Part shown: positions 49,402 to 59,135 of the stretch, in pieces
How positions within the stretch are numbered: the stretch's first letter is position 1
Layout of the letters: every line of letters starts with the position of its first letter
Origin: Alphaproteobacteria bacterium
GTDB taxonomy: Bacteria; Pseudomonadota; Alphaproteobacteria; Sphingomonadales; Sphingomonadaceae
DNA: 64,000 bases
Direction of reading: 5' to 3'
Assembly: GCA_030426245.1 (NCBI GenBank)
Contig: JAUHYZ010000001.1
Span: forward strand, 186,001 to 250,000
Notes under the pieces: generated by a model
Told to the model about the DNA's origin: nothing
Database searches by the model: none
What the model saw: only the letters and a program-made list of their open reading frames with translations
Position numbers and translations under genes: made by a program

Positions 49402-50400
49402 TTGGATTACAAGTCCTACGCGGATCTCATTCTCGCGATTCAGCGTAATGCTCACCGCATACCGTCCGATATCGATCTGATCGTTGGCATCCCGAGAAGC
49501 GGGATGCTGGCGGCCAGCGTATTGTCGCTGCATTTGAACAGGCCCCTATTGGACGTCGATTCATTCCTCGAAGGGAAGGGCGGATGGTTTGGCCAGACCG
49601 TCCAGCGCATGGTCGATATGAACGGTGATGCGAATGCCGGCCATGTCCTGGTCATGGATGACAGTATTCGAACGGGCGGCTCAATGCGCGAAGTCCGTGA
49701 AAGGATCGAAGAAGAGATGCCCGGGCAGAAGGCGACTTATTGTTGCGTTTATGCGGCGAAGTCCGAGCATCCCGAAGTCGATATTGCCTTCGAAGTGACG
49801 GGTCTGCCGCGCTTTTTCGAATGGAATATGCTCCGGCACAGGATCATGAATAGCGCGTGCTTCGATATTGACGGCGTCCTTTGCCATGATCCCGACAAAG
49901 CGGTGAACGATGACGGCCCGCTTTACGGACAGTTTCTGCAAGATGCCAAGGCACTTCATCTGCCGCATGTCAAAGTGGGGGCCGTTGTTACCAGCCGTTT
50001 GGAGAAATACCGGGTTCAGACCCGGGAATGGCTCGCGAAGCATGGTATCGAGTACGATACTCTCCATATGCTCGACCTCGCGACGGCGGAAGAGAGACAG
50101 CGCCTGAAGCGGCATGCCGCGCACAAGGCGGAATTCTATCGCAACAGTGACTACCGCATTTTCATTGAAAGCGATTATGCGCAGGCGGTTGAAATCGCGA
50201 ATTTGAGCAAGAAACCTGTTCTCTCAATCGAGCATTCGACACTGCTTGAAGGCGACACAACTGCATCCTTGATAGAAAGCCTGCCTAATTCGATGAAAAG
50301 CAGTTCGACGGCACGGCGTTGGATCGGTGCATTCGGGCGCAAGGTCTTGGGGCAGGACCTTTATCATCGCATTCGCTTTGGCAAGCCCTTGAACGAGTAG
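49402..50400 (+). CDS. Phosphoribosyltransferase-HAD fusion protein of a glycan locus
   Basis: A TTG start behind GAGG gives 332 residues. The first 145 form a PRTase fold with DLIVGIPRSGMLAASVLSLH and the PRPP-binding loop VLVMDDSIRTGGSM at about 83-96 (canonical pattern D-D-x-x-x-T-G). From about 153, CFDIDGVLCHDP starts a HAD-like domain with the DxDG nucleophile motif, and VKVGAVVTSRLEKYRVQTRE carries its second motif. Such pairings suggest phosphoribosyl transfer followed by dephosphorylation, or a nucleotide-linked step in glycan decoration. It stands alone between the CDP-sugar block and the aldehyde dehydrogenase gene. Function is unproven. Confidence 0.72.
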   Translation: MDYKSYADLILAIQRNAHRIPSDIDLIVGIPRSGMLAASVLSLHLNRPLLDVDSFLEGKGGWFGQTVQRMVDMNGDANAGHVLVMDDSIRTGGSMREVRERIEEEMPGQKATYCCVYAAKSEHPEVDIAFEVTGLPRFFEWNMLRHRIMNSACFDIDGVLCHDPDKAVNDDGPLYGQFLQDAKALHLPHVKVGAVVTSRLEKYRVQTREWLAKHGIEYDTLHMLDLATAEERQRLKRHAAHKAEFYRNSDYRIFIESDYAQAVEIANLSKKPVLSIEHSTLLEGDTTASLIESLPNSMKSSSTARRWIGAFGRKVLGQDLYHRIRFGKPLNE

Positions 50401-50558
50401 GCACGCGCGCTGTGCACGCAACGATTTCTTTGGGGTGCATCAGCAGGACCGCGTAGGAGGGCGTGAGAGCCGTAGAGCCTGCCTGAGGGGCAAGATAAGG
50501 CCAAAGCGGCAGAGCAGGCCTGCAATTCCCACCTGCTCTGCACGCGCTTTGAAGGCGA

Positions 50559-52031
50559 TCAAGCGAAGTAGATCGTCTTCGTTTCCATATAGGTTTCCAG
50601 GCCTTCAATTCCGCCTTCACGCCCAAGGCCCGATTGCTTGAAGCCGCCAAACGGCATTTCGATATCGACCACCATTCCGTTCACCGTAACGCTGCCGGTC
50701 CGGTATTCCCTGGCGATTTGATAACCGCGCTCTGGATCCTGTGTGTAGACCGCACCATGCAAGCCATAATCAGAATGGTTGGCCTTCGCGATCATGTCTT
50801 CTTCGTCACTATATTCAATGAAACTGACAACCGGCCCAAATATCTCTTCGCGGGCGATCGTCATGTCGGGATCGACATCGGTGAAAATCGTCGGTTCGAC
50901 GAAGAAGCCGCGGTTTAGATCGGCAGGGCGCCCGCCGCCCAGCGCCAGTTTGGCGCCTTCGGCCTTGCCTTTTTCAATATAGCCGAGAACCCGGTCGAGC
51001 TGCCGCTTCATCGCCAATGGCCCCATGCCGCTATCGGCAGCAAATGGATCGCCGACTTTCACCTTGGAGACTGCGTCGCGATAGGCATCCACCATTTCGT
51101 CCTTGCGTTTGCTGGGGACCAGTACACGGGTCAGGGAAAAGCAGACCTGTCCAGTGATGGGCATGGAATAGGGGACGAGGCTGGGCAGGACCTGGGACAT
51201 GTCGGCATCGTCAAGCAGCAGCGCGGCGCTCTTGCCTCCGAGCTCCAGGCTGACGCGGGCCAGCCGTTCCGCAGCAACGCCCGCAATATGCTTGCCTGCT
51301 GCAGTGGAGCCGGTGAAGCTGATTTTGTCGATGCCCGGATGGCGGATCAAATAGTCGCCGACTTCGCGCCCAGCGGGCAGCATATTGAATACGCCCTTCG
51401 GCAGCCCGGCTTCGGCTATGCACTCGGCCAGTATGTGGGCGTCGATCGGTGTCTCCGGGCTAGGCTTGGCAACAAATGTACATCCTGCCGCCAGTCCGGC
51501 CGAAACCTTGTAAATCAGCAGAACAAGCGGCGCATTCCACGGCGTAACCGCTGCAGTCACGCCAGCAGGTTCTTGCACCACTCTCACTTTGCCGCCCGCA
51601 GAGCGGGTGCGTTCGTCAACAAAGGGATATGTCGAGCAAAGGTCGCCGTAAAACTGGAACAGACCGGGGCATTGGTAGCTGGCCTTGCTCGTGAATCCGA
51701 TCACGGCACCGACCTGCGCAGTCCAGGCTTCCGCGAGTTCAGGCATGCGGGCGGTCAGCAGTTCTGCGATCTTTTTCAAGTATACGCCGCGCTCTTCGGG
51801 GGCCATGCGAGGCCAGGGGCCCTTGTCGAATGCTTCCCGTGCAGCCGCGACCGCGGCGTCGACATCGTCGGTGCTGGGCTCCGAATAGGTTAGCACTTCC
51901 TCTTCATTATGGGGGGTAATGACGGACAGCCGCTCGCGGGCTCCAGTGCTGGGCCGCCATTCTCCATTGATGAAGATATGGTCGGCTCCGCGGGCCTTGA
52001 TGCCTTCCAAGGTTTTGACGAACTGTTCCAA
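50559..52031 (-). CDS. Aldehyde dehydrogenase (NAD(P)-dependent)
   Basis: A TTG start behind AAAGGGAAAA gives 490 residues, the normal family length. The conserved landmarks are all present: TPWNAP, FTGSTAAGKHIA, the catalytic Glu of LELGGKSA, the catalytic Cys of GQVCFSLTR, EEIFGPV and MPFGGFKQSGLGREGG. It oxidises an aldehyde to the acid with NAD(P). It fits neither the exopolysaccharide nor the capsule pathway and may belong metabolically with the NTF2 island far to the left, where lyases could release aldehydes; this is a guess. It is divergent from the epimerase gene at 52317. Confidence 0.92.
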   Translation of the reverse strand: MEQFVKTLEGIKARGADHIFINGEWRPSTGARERLSVITPHNEEEVLTYSEPSTDDVDAAVAAAREAFDKGPWPRMAPEERGVYLKKIAELLTARMPELAEAWTAQVGAVIGFTSKASYQCPGLFQFYGDLCSTYPFVDERTRSAGGKVRVVQEPAGVTAAVTPWNAPLVLLIYKVSAGLAAGCTFVAKPSPETPIDAHILAECIAEAGLPKGVFNMLPAGREVGDYLIRHPGIDKISFTGSTAAGKHIAGVAAERLARVSLELGGKSAALLLDDADMSQVLPSLVPYSMPITGQVCFSLTRVLVPSKRKDEMVDAYRDAVSKVKVGDPFAADSGMGPLAMKRQLDRVLGYIEKGKAEGAKLALGGGRPADLNRGFFVEPTIFTDVDPDMTIAREEIFGPVVSFIEYSDEEDMIAKANHSDYGLHGAVYTQDPERGYQIAREYRTGSVTVNGMVVDIEMPFGGFKQSGLGREGGIEGLETYMETKTIYFA

Positions 52032-52316
52032 CGATTTTCCCTTTCAGTGTTTTCGCCCAATTGGGCTCCCATTCAATGCCGCGAGGCCGGCCAAACTCCA
52101 GCAACGCATGCTTTGCGTGCTATCTTTAGCAGAATACCTAGCATCGTCACCATCCGGCCAGGACTGAATTTGACGCGACCGAATCCGTTGAGGGGATGGC
52201 CTTTCATAATGCGGCTCTTTAGGGCACGTTCGGACGATCCAGCCGATTTGCCCGGCATCTGACGTATCGGGCGGCGAAGGCGCTTGTTGAACCAGTTTGC
52301 AGGAAGATTGCCGTAA

Positions 52317-53318
52317 ATGCGTGTCCTCATCACCGGCGCTGCCGGCTTTATCGGCGCTTCGCTTGCGCGTGCACTGCTGGCACGAGGCGACACGGTCATC
52401 GGTATCGACAACCTCAACGACTATTACGCCGTTTCGCTAAAGGAGGATCGCCGCGATCTTCTGAAGCAGGCAGGCGGCAATCGCTTCACCTTCATTCACC
52501 AGGATTTTTCGGACAAGGATGCACTGGCCGAGCAATTGCGCGGTCTGGAATTCGACCGGATCGTGCATCTCGGTGCGCAAGCAGGCGTCCGCTATTCGAT
52601 CGAAAATCCGCATTCATATGTCCAGGCCAATTTGGTCGGTCATCTGAACCTGCTGGAAGTCGCTCGTCATCGAGAGATCGAGCACATGGTCTATGCCAGT
52701 TCCAGCTCCGTCTATGGTGGCAATACGAAGCTTCCCTTTTCAGTCGAAGACAGAGTGGATCACCCGCTTTCGCTCTACGCCGCGACCAAAAAGGCGGATG
52801 AGTTGATGAGCGAGACATATGCCCACCTTTACCGCATGCCCCTGACAGGATTGCGCTTTTTTACGGTGTATGGGCCATGGGGGAGGCCCGACATGATGAT
52901 GTGGATCTTCACACGCAAGATTCTCGCCGGCGAGAGACTGCCGGTCTTCAATCACGGCAATATGCACCGTGACTTCACCTATATCGACGACATTATCGCC
53001 GGCGTCATTGCCTGCCTGGACAATCCACCTGCTGACGACGGCGAGATCAAGGCTGGGGGCAGCGCCGCACCGCACAGGCTTTACAACATTGGCAATCATC
53101 GCTCGGAATCGCTGATGCAGGTCATCGCCTTGCTGGAAGAGCATTGCGGACGAAAGGCGGAGCTCGAGATGCTGCCAATGCAACCGGGGGATGTGGAACG
53201 AACCTTTGCCGATATCGATGCAATCCACCAAGACTTGGGATACGAGCCGAAGACTGCGATCGATGTCGGTGTGCCGGCATTTGTCGAATGGTATAAAACC
53301 TATCATGGAATTGCATAA
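52317..53318 (+). CDS. UDP-glucuronate 4-epimerase-like sugar epimerase
   Basis: This 333-residue extended SDR starts MRVLITGAAGFIGASLARAL. GIDNLNDYYAVSLKEDR is the hallmark of CapI/LpsL-type UDP-glucuronate 4-epimerases, followed by YASSSSVYGGNTKLPFS, the catalytic YAATKKADELMSETY and RFFTVYGPWGRPDMM. It interconverts UDP-glucuronate and UDP-galacturonate in the cytoplasm. It could feed uronic acids to either polysaccharide. No UDP-glucose dehydrogenase gene is in the window. It precedes the Kdo genes by 233 bases. Confidence 0.88.
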   Translation: MRVLITGAAGFIGASLARALLARGDTVIGIDNLNDYYAVSLKEDRRDLLKQAGGNRFTFIHQDFSDKDALAEQLRGLEFDRIVHLGAQAGVRYSIENPHSYVQANLVGHLNLLEVARHREIEHMVYASSSSVYGGNTKLPFSVEDRVDHPLSLYAATKKADELMSETYAHLYRMPLTGLRFFTVYGPWGRPDMMMWIFTRKILAGERLPVFNHGNMHRDFTYIDDIIAGVIACLDNPPADDGEIKAGGSAAPHRLYNIGNHRSESLMQVIALLEEHCGRKAELEMLPMQPGDVERTFADIDAIHQDLGYEPKTAIDVGVPAFVEWYKTYHGIA

Positions 53319-53481
53319 TCAACTGCGTGCAGGTGATTTGATGCCAGCCACCCATTGCGAGAGTGGCGATGCAAATTTGTCCACTCCCGGCGACCGACTG
53401 AGTCTTGTCGCGGGAAATGACAGAAAATATGGATAGCGATAATAGGGGAAAGTCCGCGTCGACAGGAGGCTTACCGTTCTG

Positions 53482-53510
53482 TTAAGTGTTAGTAAGCTAT
53501 TAGCTATATT
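53482..53510 (+). promoter_or_regulatory. Candidate promoter for the Kdo/capsule genes
   Basis: TTAAGT (53482-53487) and TATATT (53505-53510) are 17 bases apart, about 42 bases before the TTG start of kdsD. The -10 matches 5/6 of consensus, the -35 only 3/6. The surrounding AT-rich sequence supports a promoter here. Confidence 0.35.
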
Positions 53511-53551
53511 ACCTCGTGTTCGGTCTATGGCATTTGGATTGGTCGTGAAAA

Positions 53552-54511
53552 TTGAATGTAATTAATAAGATTGAGAGCCTAAGGGCCATAATTAAGGACG
53601 CTCTCGAGGCTGAAGCATCGGCTATCTCGAGATTTTGTCGCTATGGCACCGAAGACGTTCACACTGCCATAGAAATGATTACCGAGAATAAGGGGCTGCT
53701 CGTCGTCGCCGGCATCGGGAAGAGCGGCTATATTGCCCGCAAGATTGCTTCAACTTTCCGGTCGCTCGGACGCAAATCCGTGTTTGTGCATCCCGCGGAA
53801 GCCGGCCATGGCGATCTCGGCCTGATAGAAGATAGCGGCGTCGTTCTGGCGCTTTCCAACTCGGGCGAGACGACCGAACTCGGCGACCTCATTCAGTTCT
53901 GCCAGGCCCATCGCATTCCGTTGATTTCGATCACGACATGCCGGACGAGTACTTTGGGGCGCGCCTCCGACATCTGTATCGCTTATGGCGAAGTCGACGA
54001 AGTTTGCGTTGCCGGGCTTGCGCCCACTACTTCCACTACGCTCGCGCTTGCGATCGGCGACGCCCTGGCAGTCGGTGTCAGCCACCTTGCCAATCTCACG
54101 GCAGAAGATTTTCGCCGTTATCACCCCGGCGGCAAGCTTGGCGCACGCCTTCGGCGGGTGGGGGATGTCATGCATAGCGGCGACAAGTTGCCAATCATCG
54201 GTCTTGATGCATCTATGGGACACGCCGTGGCGGAGATTGCCGAAAAATCGCTTGGCTGCGTGCTGATCAAGGATGGCGGTCAATTCCTGGGAATTATCAC
54301 CGATGGCGATATCCGGCGCCATGTCCATCGGCTCTTGAGCCTCGAGCCCATAGAGATCGCTACGCGAACACCTGTGACGATCGGATCGGCGCTGACACTC
54401 GAAGACGCGGCGGCCGTGCTTACGAAAGCGAAAGTATCCGTTGGCGTTGTGCGCGACAGTGGCGACGAGATTTGCGGATTGATTCATCTCCACCAGTGCG
54501 TCGCCCAATAG
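53552..54511 (+). CDS. kdsD: Arabinose-5-phosphate isomerase (KdsD/KpsF family)
   Basis: A TTG start gives 319 residues. The SIS domain (about 40-175) has LVVAGIGKSGYIARKIASTF, HPAEAGHGDLGLI and ALSNSGETTELGDLI; APTTSTTLALAIGDALAV and RRYHPGGKLGARL complete the isomerase signature. Two CBS domains follow (LGCVLIKDGGQFLGIITDGD, then the C-terminal pair). It converts ribulose-5-phosphate to arabinose-5-phosphate, the first step towards Kdo. It heads kdsD-kdsB-kdsA beside kpsC/kpsS, so a capsule-dedicated (KpsF-like) copy is likely. It has no signal peptide. Confidence 0.92.
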   Translation: MNVINKIESLRAIIKDALEAEASAISRFCRYGTEDVHTAIEMITENKGLLVVAGIGKSGYIARKIASTFRSLGRKSVFVHPAEAGHGDLGLIEDSGVVLALSNSGETTELGDLIQFCQAHRIPLISITTCRTSTLGRASDICIAYGEVDEVCVAGLAPTTSTTLALAIGDALAVGVSHLANLTAEDFRRYHPGGKLGARLRRVGDVMHSGDKLPIIGLDASMGHAVAEIAEKSLGCVLIKDGGQFLGIITDGDIRRHVHRLLSLEPIEIATRTPVTIGSALTLEDAAAVLTKAKVSVGVVRDSGDEICGLIHLHQCVAQ

Positions 54512-54515
54512 TGCT

Positions 54516-55328
54516 GTGGGTGAGGCAATCATCATCATTCCGGCGCGATATGCCTCTTCGCGCTATCCTGGAAAACCGCTCGCACTGATCTGCGGGAGTG
54601 ACGGCGAACGCCGCAGCCTGATCGAGCGGAGCTGGCACGCGGCCAAGGCGGTCAGGAATGTGGCTGCCGTTTATGTTGCTACCGATGACGAGCATATTGC
54701 CGAACATGTGCGCGGTTTTGGCGGCACATGCATCTTGACTTCTACCGATTGCGCCAATGGGACAGAGCGCTGCGCGGAAGCGCTTTCTCAGCTTCCGCAG
54801 GAGCCCGACATTGTCGTCAATCTCCAAGGGGACGCGCCGTTGACTCCGGCATGGTTTGTCGAAGAACTGGTGTCCGCGCTGGAAGCGCAGCCAGAGATGG
54901 GCATGGCCACTCCCGTACTGCGCTGCGATCAGGAAGCGTGGGAAGCATTCCGAGCCGACAGGCATGCCGGGCGCGTGGGCGGAACGACAGCCGTTTTTGC
55001 CGGCAACATGCAGGCACTCTATTTTTCCAAGGAAGTCATTCCCTATGTCGATCCTGGAAAGATCGCGACCTTGCCTGAGGTTCCGATCTTCCATCATGTC
55101 GGGGTCTATGCCTATCGGCCGAATGTGCTCCGTGCCTATCGAACATGGCCGGTCGGGCCCCTGGAGCAGCTTGAGGGGCTGGAGCAGCTGCGTTTTCTCG
55201 AAAATGGCCGGAAGGTGCTATGTGTCCTTTGCGACGCACGTGGCCGCGTGTTTTGGGAGCTTAACAATCCGGAAGATATCGAGCGGATCGAAAAGGCGTT
55301 GCAGGCAGAGGCGGGGCTGGTCGTATGA
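54516..55328 (+). CDS. kdsB: 3-deoxy-manno-octulosonate cytidylyltransferase (CMP-Kdo synthetase)
   Basis: A GTG start four bases after kdsD gives 270 residues. The product begins [20 protein letters not shown], followed by [28 protein letters not shown] and [20 protein letters not shown], matching the KdsB/KpsU pattern (the usual NVQGDEP reads NLQGDAP). [16 protein letters not shown] and [18 protein letters not shown] are the C-terminal family blocks. It activates Kdo with CTP to CMP-Kdo, the donor for KpsS and KpsC. It is probably coupled to kdsA by the following ATGA overlap. Confidence 0.93.
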   Translation: MGEAIIIIPARYASSRYPGKPLALICGSDGERRSLIERSWHAAKAVRNVAAVYVATDDEHIAEHVRGFGGTCILTSTDCANGTERCAEALSQLPQEPDIVVNLQGDAPLTPAWFVEELVSALEAQPEMGMATPVLRCDQEAWEAFRADRHAGRVGGTTAVFAGNMQALYFSKEVIPYVDPGKIATLPEVPIFHHVGVYAYRPNVLRAYRTWPVGPLEQLEGLEQLRFLENGRKVLCVLCDARGRVFWELNNPEDIERIEKALQAEAGLVV

Positions 55329-56164
55329 GCAATAAGCGCGAACCTTTGTTGAACCAGCCACATATCGAAATCGGCGGGATCAAGATCGGAAATGATCTGC
55401 CATTCGTTTTGATCGCCGGCCCCTGCCAGATCGAAGGCCGCGATCACGCATTGATGATGGCCGAACGGATCGCCAGGGCATGTGAAGCCGCTGGGCGCCA
55501 ATTCATTTACAAGTCGAGCTACGACAAGGCCAATCGCTCTAGCCTCTCAACGGCACGCGGCGTCGGCATGGATGAGGGGCTGAATATCCTCCAGGAAGTC
55601 AAGGATACCTTCGGCTGTCCGGTGCTGACGGATGTGCACGACGCGGCCCAATGCGCTCCGGTGGCGGAAACCGTGGACGTTCTGCAGATCCCCGCTTTTC
55701 TTTGCCGCCAAACAGACTTGTTGGTTGCCGCAGCCAAAACCGGACGCGCGGTCAATGTTAAGAAGGGGCAATTTCTCGCGCCCTGGGACATGTGGAATGT
55801 GGCGGAGAAGATCATCGGATCCGGTAACGACAGAGTGATGCTGTGCGAGCGTGGAACCAGTTTTGGTTATAACACGCTGGTAAGCGATTTCCGTGCCCTA
55901 CCGATCATGGCCGAGACGGGATGTCCGGTCGTGTTCGATGCTACCCACTCGGTGCAGCAGCCTGGCGGGCAGGGCACGACTTCAGGCGGCGAGCGCCGCT
56001 TCGTGGCGCCATTGGCCCGCGCGGCCCTCGCGATAGGTTGTGCGGCCCTTTTCGTGGAAACACATGAGGATCCGGATAGAGCGCCATCCGATGGCCCCAA
56101 TATGGTGCCAGTGGATGAGCTGGAAGGGCTGCTTTGCAGCCTTGCGAAACTGGAACACGGATAA
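55325..56164 (+). CDS. kdsA: 3-deoxy-8-phosphooctulonate synthase (Kdo-8-P synthase)
   Basis: The start overlaps kdsB by four bases (ATGA). This 279-residue enzyme has [52 protein letters not shown] and [13 protein letters not shown]. It condenses phosphoenolpyruvate with arabinose-5-phosphate. The Cys of AGPCQIE stands where Aquifex-type metal-dependent enzymes have Cys and the E. coli enzyme has Asn, so a divalent metal is probably required. A KdsC phosphatase gene is not in the window and must be supplied elsewhere. Confidence 0.94.
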   Translation: MSNKREPLLNQPHIEIGGIKIGNDLPFVLIAGPCQIEGRDHALMMAERIARACEAAGRQFIYKSSYDKANRSSLSTARGVGMDEGLNILQEVKDTFGCPVLTDVHDAAQCAPVAETVDVLQIPAFLCRQTDLLVAAAKTGRAVNVKKGQFLAPWDMWNVAEKIIGSGNDRVMLCERGTSFGYNTLVSDFRALPIMAETGCPVVFDATHSVQQPGGQGTTSGGERRFVAPLARAALAIGCAALFVETHEDPDRAPSDGPNMVPVDELEGLLCSLAKLEHG

Positions 56165-56177
56165 TCGGGCGAGGGGT

Positions 56178-59135
56178 ATGTCACCATTCAGGCGAAAATT
56201 GCGGAAGCTGAGGCGCAATCCCAAGGCGTTCTTTCGGGATATGTCGGTAAAGCGCATCGAAAAGCCCAATGTTGTTCACAATGCAATGACCTATGCGAAT
56301 CCCAACAAACGTTGGAGGGGGAGGCATAAATTTGTAGTAATTTCGGCTGTCTATAATGTTGAAAAATATCTCGACGCCTACTTCCGATCGATTGTTCGGC
56401 AATCATTAGATTTCAAGCGGAATATCAAGATCGTTCTGGTGGATGATGGGTCGGAAGACTCGTCGGCTGAGATCATCAACATGTGGGCGCACAAATATCC
56501 GGACAACATCTTCTACCTCCGGAAGGAGAACGGGGGGCAGGCAAGCGCCCGGAATGTCGGGATCGATTTCGTCGAAGGTCGCCTGTTTGACACTGACTTT
56601 GTAACATTCATTGATCCGGACGATTTTGTCGAACTCAGCTATTTCCAGATCGTTGATGAGTTTGTTGCTGCCAAGAGAGGCCGTAAACGCATTCAAATGG
56701 TGAGCTGTAATCTCATATTCTACGATGAGCCAGTTGGACGTTTTCGTGATCAACACCCCTTACGATACAGATTCAAGGATGGCGACAGACTCTGCAAAAT
56801 ATCCAACCTCGGTCAGGATTTGCAGTTATCAACCAACTCTGCATTCTTTGGCCTCGGAGTTATTGTGCAGAATCGGCTCCGCTTTCGAGAGGATATTAGG
56901 CCAAGCTTCGAGGATGCACATTTCGTTGCGCGTTACATCGCAGTTGCTGGGGCGGGCCAAGCTGCATTCCTGCAGAGCGCTCGATACTTCTATCGTAAGC
57001 GAGAAGATGGAAGTTCAACTCTCGATCAGTCGGTCGAAGAAAAAGGTTTATTCCTTGATGTTTTGATAAATGGCTGCCTAGACTTAATTGGTGATTATAA
57101 ATCTCGGGGCCTTCAAGTTCCTCTGTATTTACAGCGGACAATTCTTTACCATTGCTGCAATTATTTTATTTGGAATACGCTGATAGATCGTCCGGAGAGG
57201 GTGGGATTCCTGAGTTCTTCGGAAAAAAAGTTGTTCCTATCCTATCTCGATGAAGTGTTTGAATCTATTGATGTGGATACAATTGTTTCTTTCGAATTGG
57301 CTGGCGTATGGTTTTACCACAAGGTTGGTTTATTGAGTTGCTTTAAGGACGAGGAGCCACCTTTTCAGACTGTTTATATTGAAGATTTGGACCAAGTTAA
57401 AAATCAAATTCTAGTTAAATATTTTTGCATGGAACGTAGTTTGGAGAAATTCCAAATTGGCGGCAAGGACATTTCGCCTGTTTTTGGTAAAACCATCCGG
57501 CACGATTTTTTGGATCGTACTTTTGTCTTGGAGCGACGGGTCTGGTTGCCACTAGGCTCGGCGGACGAGAATTTGACTGTTGGAGTTTGTATAGGCAGGG
57601 ACGGCATGGAAACCCGGTTGTCGCTTGGTGGTAAGTGGCACCCAGAGCCGTTGAGTTTGGCCAAAATCAAAGACCATTTTGGTAGAACGCTCAAGTCGCA
57701 AACTGGCATAAATTCCGGTGTTGGACGCTGGCTTTTGATGGATCGCGATACGCAGGCAGACGACAACGCAGAACATTTGTATCGCCATATACGCGAGCGA
57801 AGGCCGCGCCAACCTATCAGCTTTGTGCTGCATCCTGACTCTCATGACTGGAGTCGCTTGGAGGCCGACGGTTTCGATTTGTTGGCGTATGGGTCGTTAG
57901 AGCATGAGCAAGCGTTACGTGATTGCTCGAAGATTATAAGCTCGCACGTTGATAGATATGTTGTTGATTACTTCCGCGACTCCTCTCTCGATACGAAAGA
58001 TTTTATTTTTCTTCAACATGGAATTACCAAAGATGACTTGTCGGCTTGGCTGAACAGAAAAAATATTAATTGTTTTGTCACATCGTCAACGGAAGAATAT
58101 CGAGCCATCGTGGGCGACGGTACGCGCTATAAGTTCACAAAGAAGGAGGTGCTTCTTACAGGGTTCCCTCGACATGACAGTCTGATCGCAGCGCAGGCAA
58201 ATTTAACCACAGACAAGGTTATCTTGGTGATGCCGACCTGGCGTGAATCGCTGGTCGGTAAATCCGGGAACGGAAATTCGAGATTGAAGAATCCCGATTT
58301 TATGAACAGCGCGTACGCCGTTGCATGGGGCAATTTTATTAGAAGTGAACGCCTCAAGCAGTTGGCCGAAAAGGCCGGGTACTCAGTTGTTTTCTTCCCT
58401 CATGTAAATGTTCATCAGTACATCGGTGAGTTTGATATACCTAATTACATTAAAGTAATAGGTCATGATGAATGTAGAATTCAAGAAATATTTTGCAAGT
58501 CATCTTTACTTGTTACTGATTATTCGTCAGTAGCATTCGAAATGGCTTATCTTGAAAAAGAGACTATTTATTACCAATTCGATAAAGCGAATATTTTTGG
58601 AAGAGATCACTTTTATCAAAAAGGTTACTTTGATTACGTAAGGGACGGCTTTGGTCCGGTCTGCGAAAGTGAAGACGAAGTCTTCAGTGAATTGGAGAAT
58701 TTGTTGGCGCAGGACGCGAAGCCGGACCTGGAATATTTTAGGCGGATGGAATCTTTTTTTGCATTTCGCGATGGAGGGAGCTGTGAGCGCGTGCTCCAAG
58801 CCATCCTCGCCTTGGATGATCCAGATGAGATTGCGTTTGATCTAGGCGCGATGCAGGATCACGCAATGTCTGCCGAGATGGCAGGCCGTTGGGATCTTGC
58901 CGAGGCCCGTTGGCGTACGGTGCTTGCTCATATTGACGAGAATACCCCTAACCATATCAAGGATTTTGCTCAGCACAGGATGGTTTATGCAGTCGCCATG
59001 CAAGGGGGCAGCCTTTTGGATGACCTTCGCGCGGGCATGCAGTCCTTTGACGGGGGCTCTGCGAAGATAATTGATTTGCGGCAGCAACAGCAATTAAGCA
59101 ATGGCGCTGCCGAGAGCCGAAAATGGTCGCTGTAA
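56178..59135 (+). CDS. Bifunctional GT2 glycosyltransferase / TagF-like polyol-phosphate transferase
   Basis: The ATG at 56178 behind GAGGGG gives 985 residues. The N-terminal GT-A domain (about 50-330) has VVISAVYNVEKYLDAYFRSI, LVDDGSEDSSAEI and FVTFIDPDDFVELS. The C-terminal part (about 560-860) matches CDP-glycerol glycerophosphotransferases: FLQHGITKDD (His about 614), LLTGFPRHDSL (His about 666), VMPTWRESLVG and LLVTDYSSVAFEMAYLEK. A helical tail follows. Such fusions polymerise teichoic-acid-like capsules in Gram-negative bacteria, alternating sugar and polyol phosphate. The stretch from about 57060 to 58700 is AT-rich, with codon use unlike its neighbours, suggesting transfer. CDP-polyol genes are not seen here. 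Confidence 0.85.
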   Translation: MSPFRRKLRKLRRNPKAFFRDMSVKRIEKPNVVHNAMTYANPNKRWRGRHKFVVISAVYNVEKYLDAYFRSIVRQSLDFKRNIKIVLVDDGSEDSSAEIINMWAHKYPDNIFYLRKENGGQASARNVGIDFVEGRLFDTDFVTFIDPDDFVELSYFQIVDEFVAAKRGRKRIQMVSCNLIFYDEPVGRFRDQHPLRYRFKDGDRLCKISNLGQDLQLSTNSAFFGLGVIVQNRLRFREDIRPSFEDAHFVARYIAVAGAGQAAFLQSARYFYRKREDGSSTLDQSVEEKGLFLDVLINGCLDLIGDYKSRGLQVPLYLQRTILYHCCNYFIWNTLIDRPERVGFLSSSEKKLFLSYLDEVFESIDVDTIVSFELAGVWFYHKVGLLSCFKDEEPPFQTVYIEDLDQVKNQILVKYFCMERSLEKFQIGGKDISPVFGKTIRHDFLDRTFVLERRVWLPLGSADENLTVGVCIGRDGMETRLSLGGKWHPEPLSLAKIKDHFGRTLKSQTGINSGVGRWLLMDRDTQADDNAEHLYRHIRERRPRQPISFVLHPDSHDWSRLEADGFDLLAYGSLEHEQALRDCSKIISSHVDRYVVDYFRDSSLDTKDFIFLQHGITKDDLSAWLNRKNINCFVTSSTEEYRAIVGDGTRYKFTKKEVLLTGFPRHDSLIAAQANLTTDKVILVMPTWRESLVGKSGNGNSRLKNPDFMNSAYAVAWGNFIRSERLKQLAEKAGYSVVFFPHVNVHQYIGEFDIPNYIKVIGHDECRIQEIFCKSSLLVTDYSSVAFEMAYLEKETIYYQFDKANIFGRDHFYQKGYFDYVRDGFGPVCESEDEVFSELENLLAQDAKPDLEYFRRMESFFAFRDGGSCERVLQAILALDDPDEIAFDLGAMQDHAMSAEMAGRWDLAEARWRTVLAHIDENTPNHIKDFAQHRMVYAVAMQGGSLLDDLRAGMQSFDGGSAKIIDLRQQQQLSNGAAESRKWSL

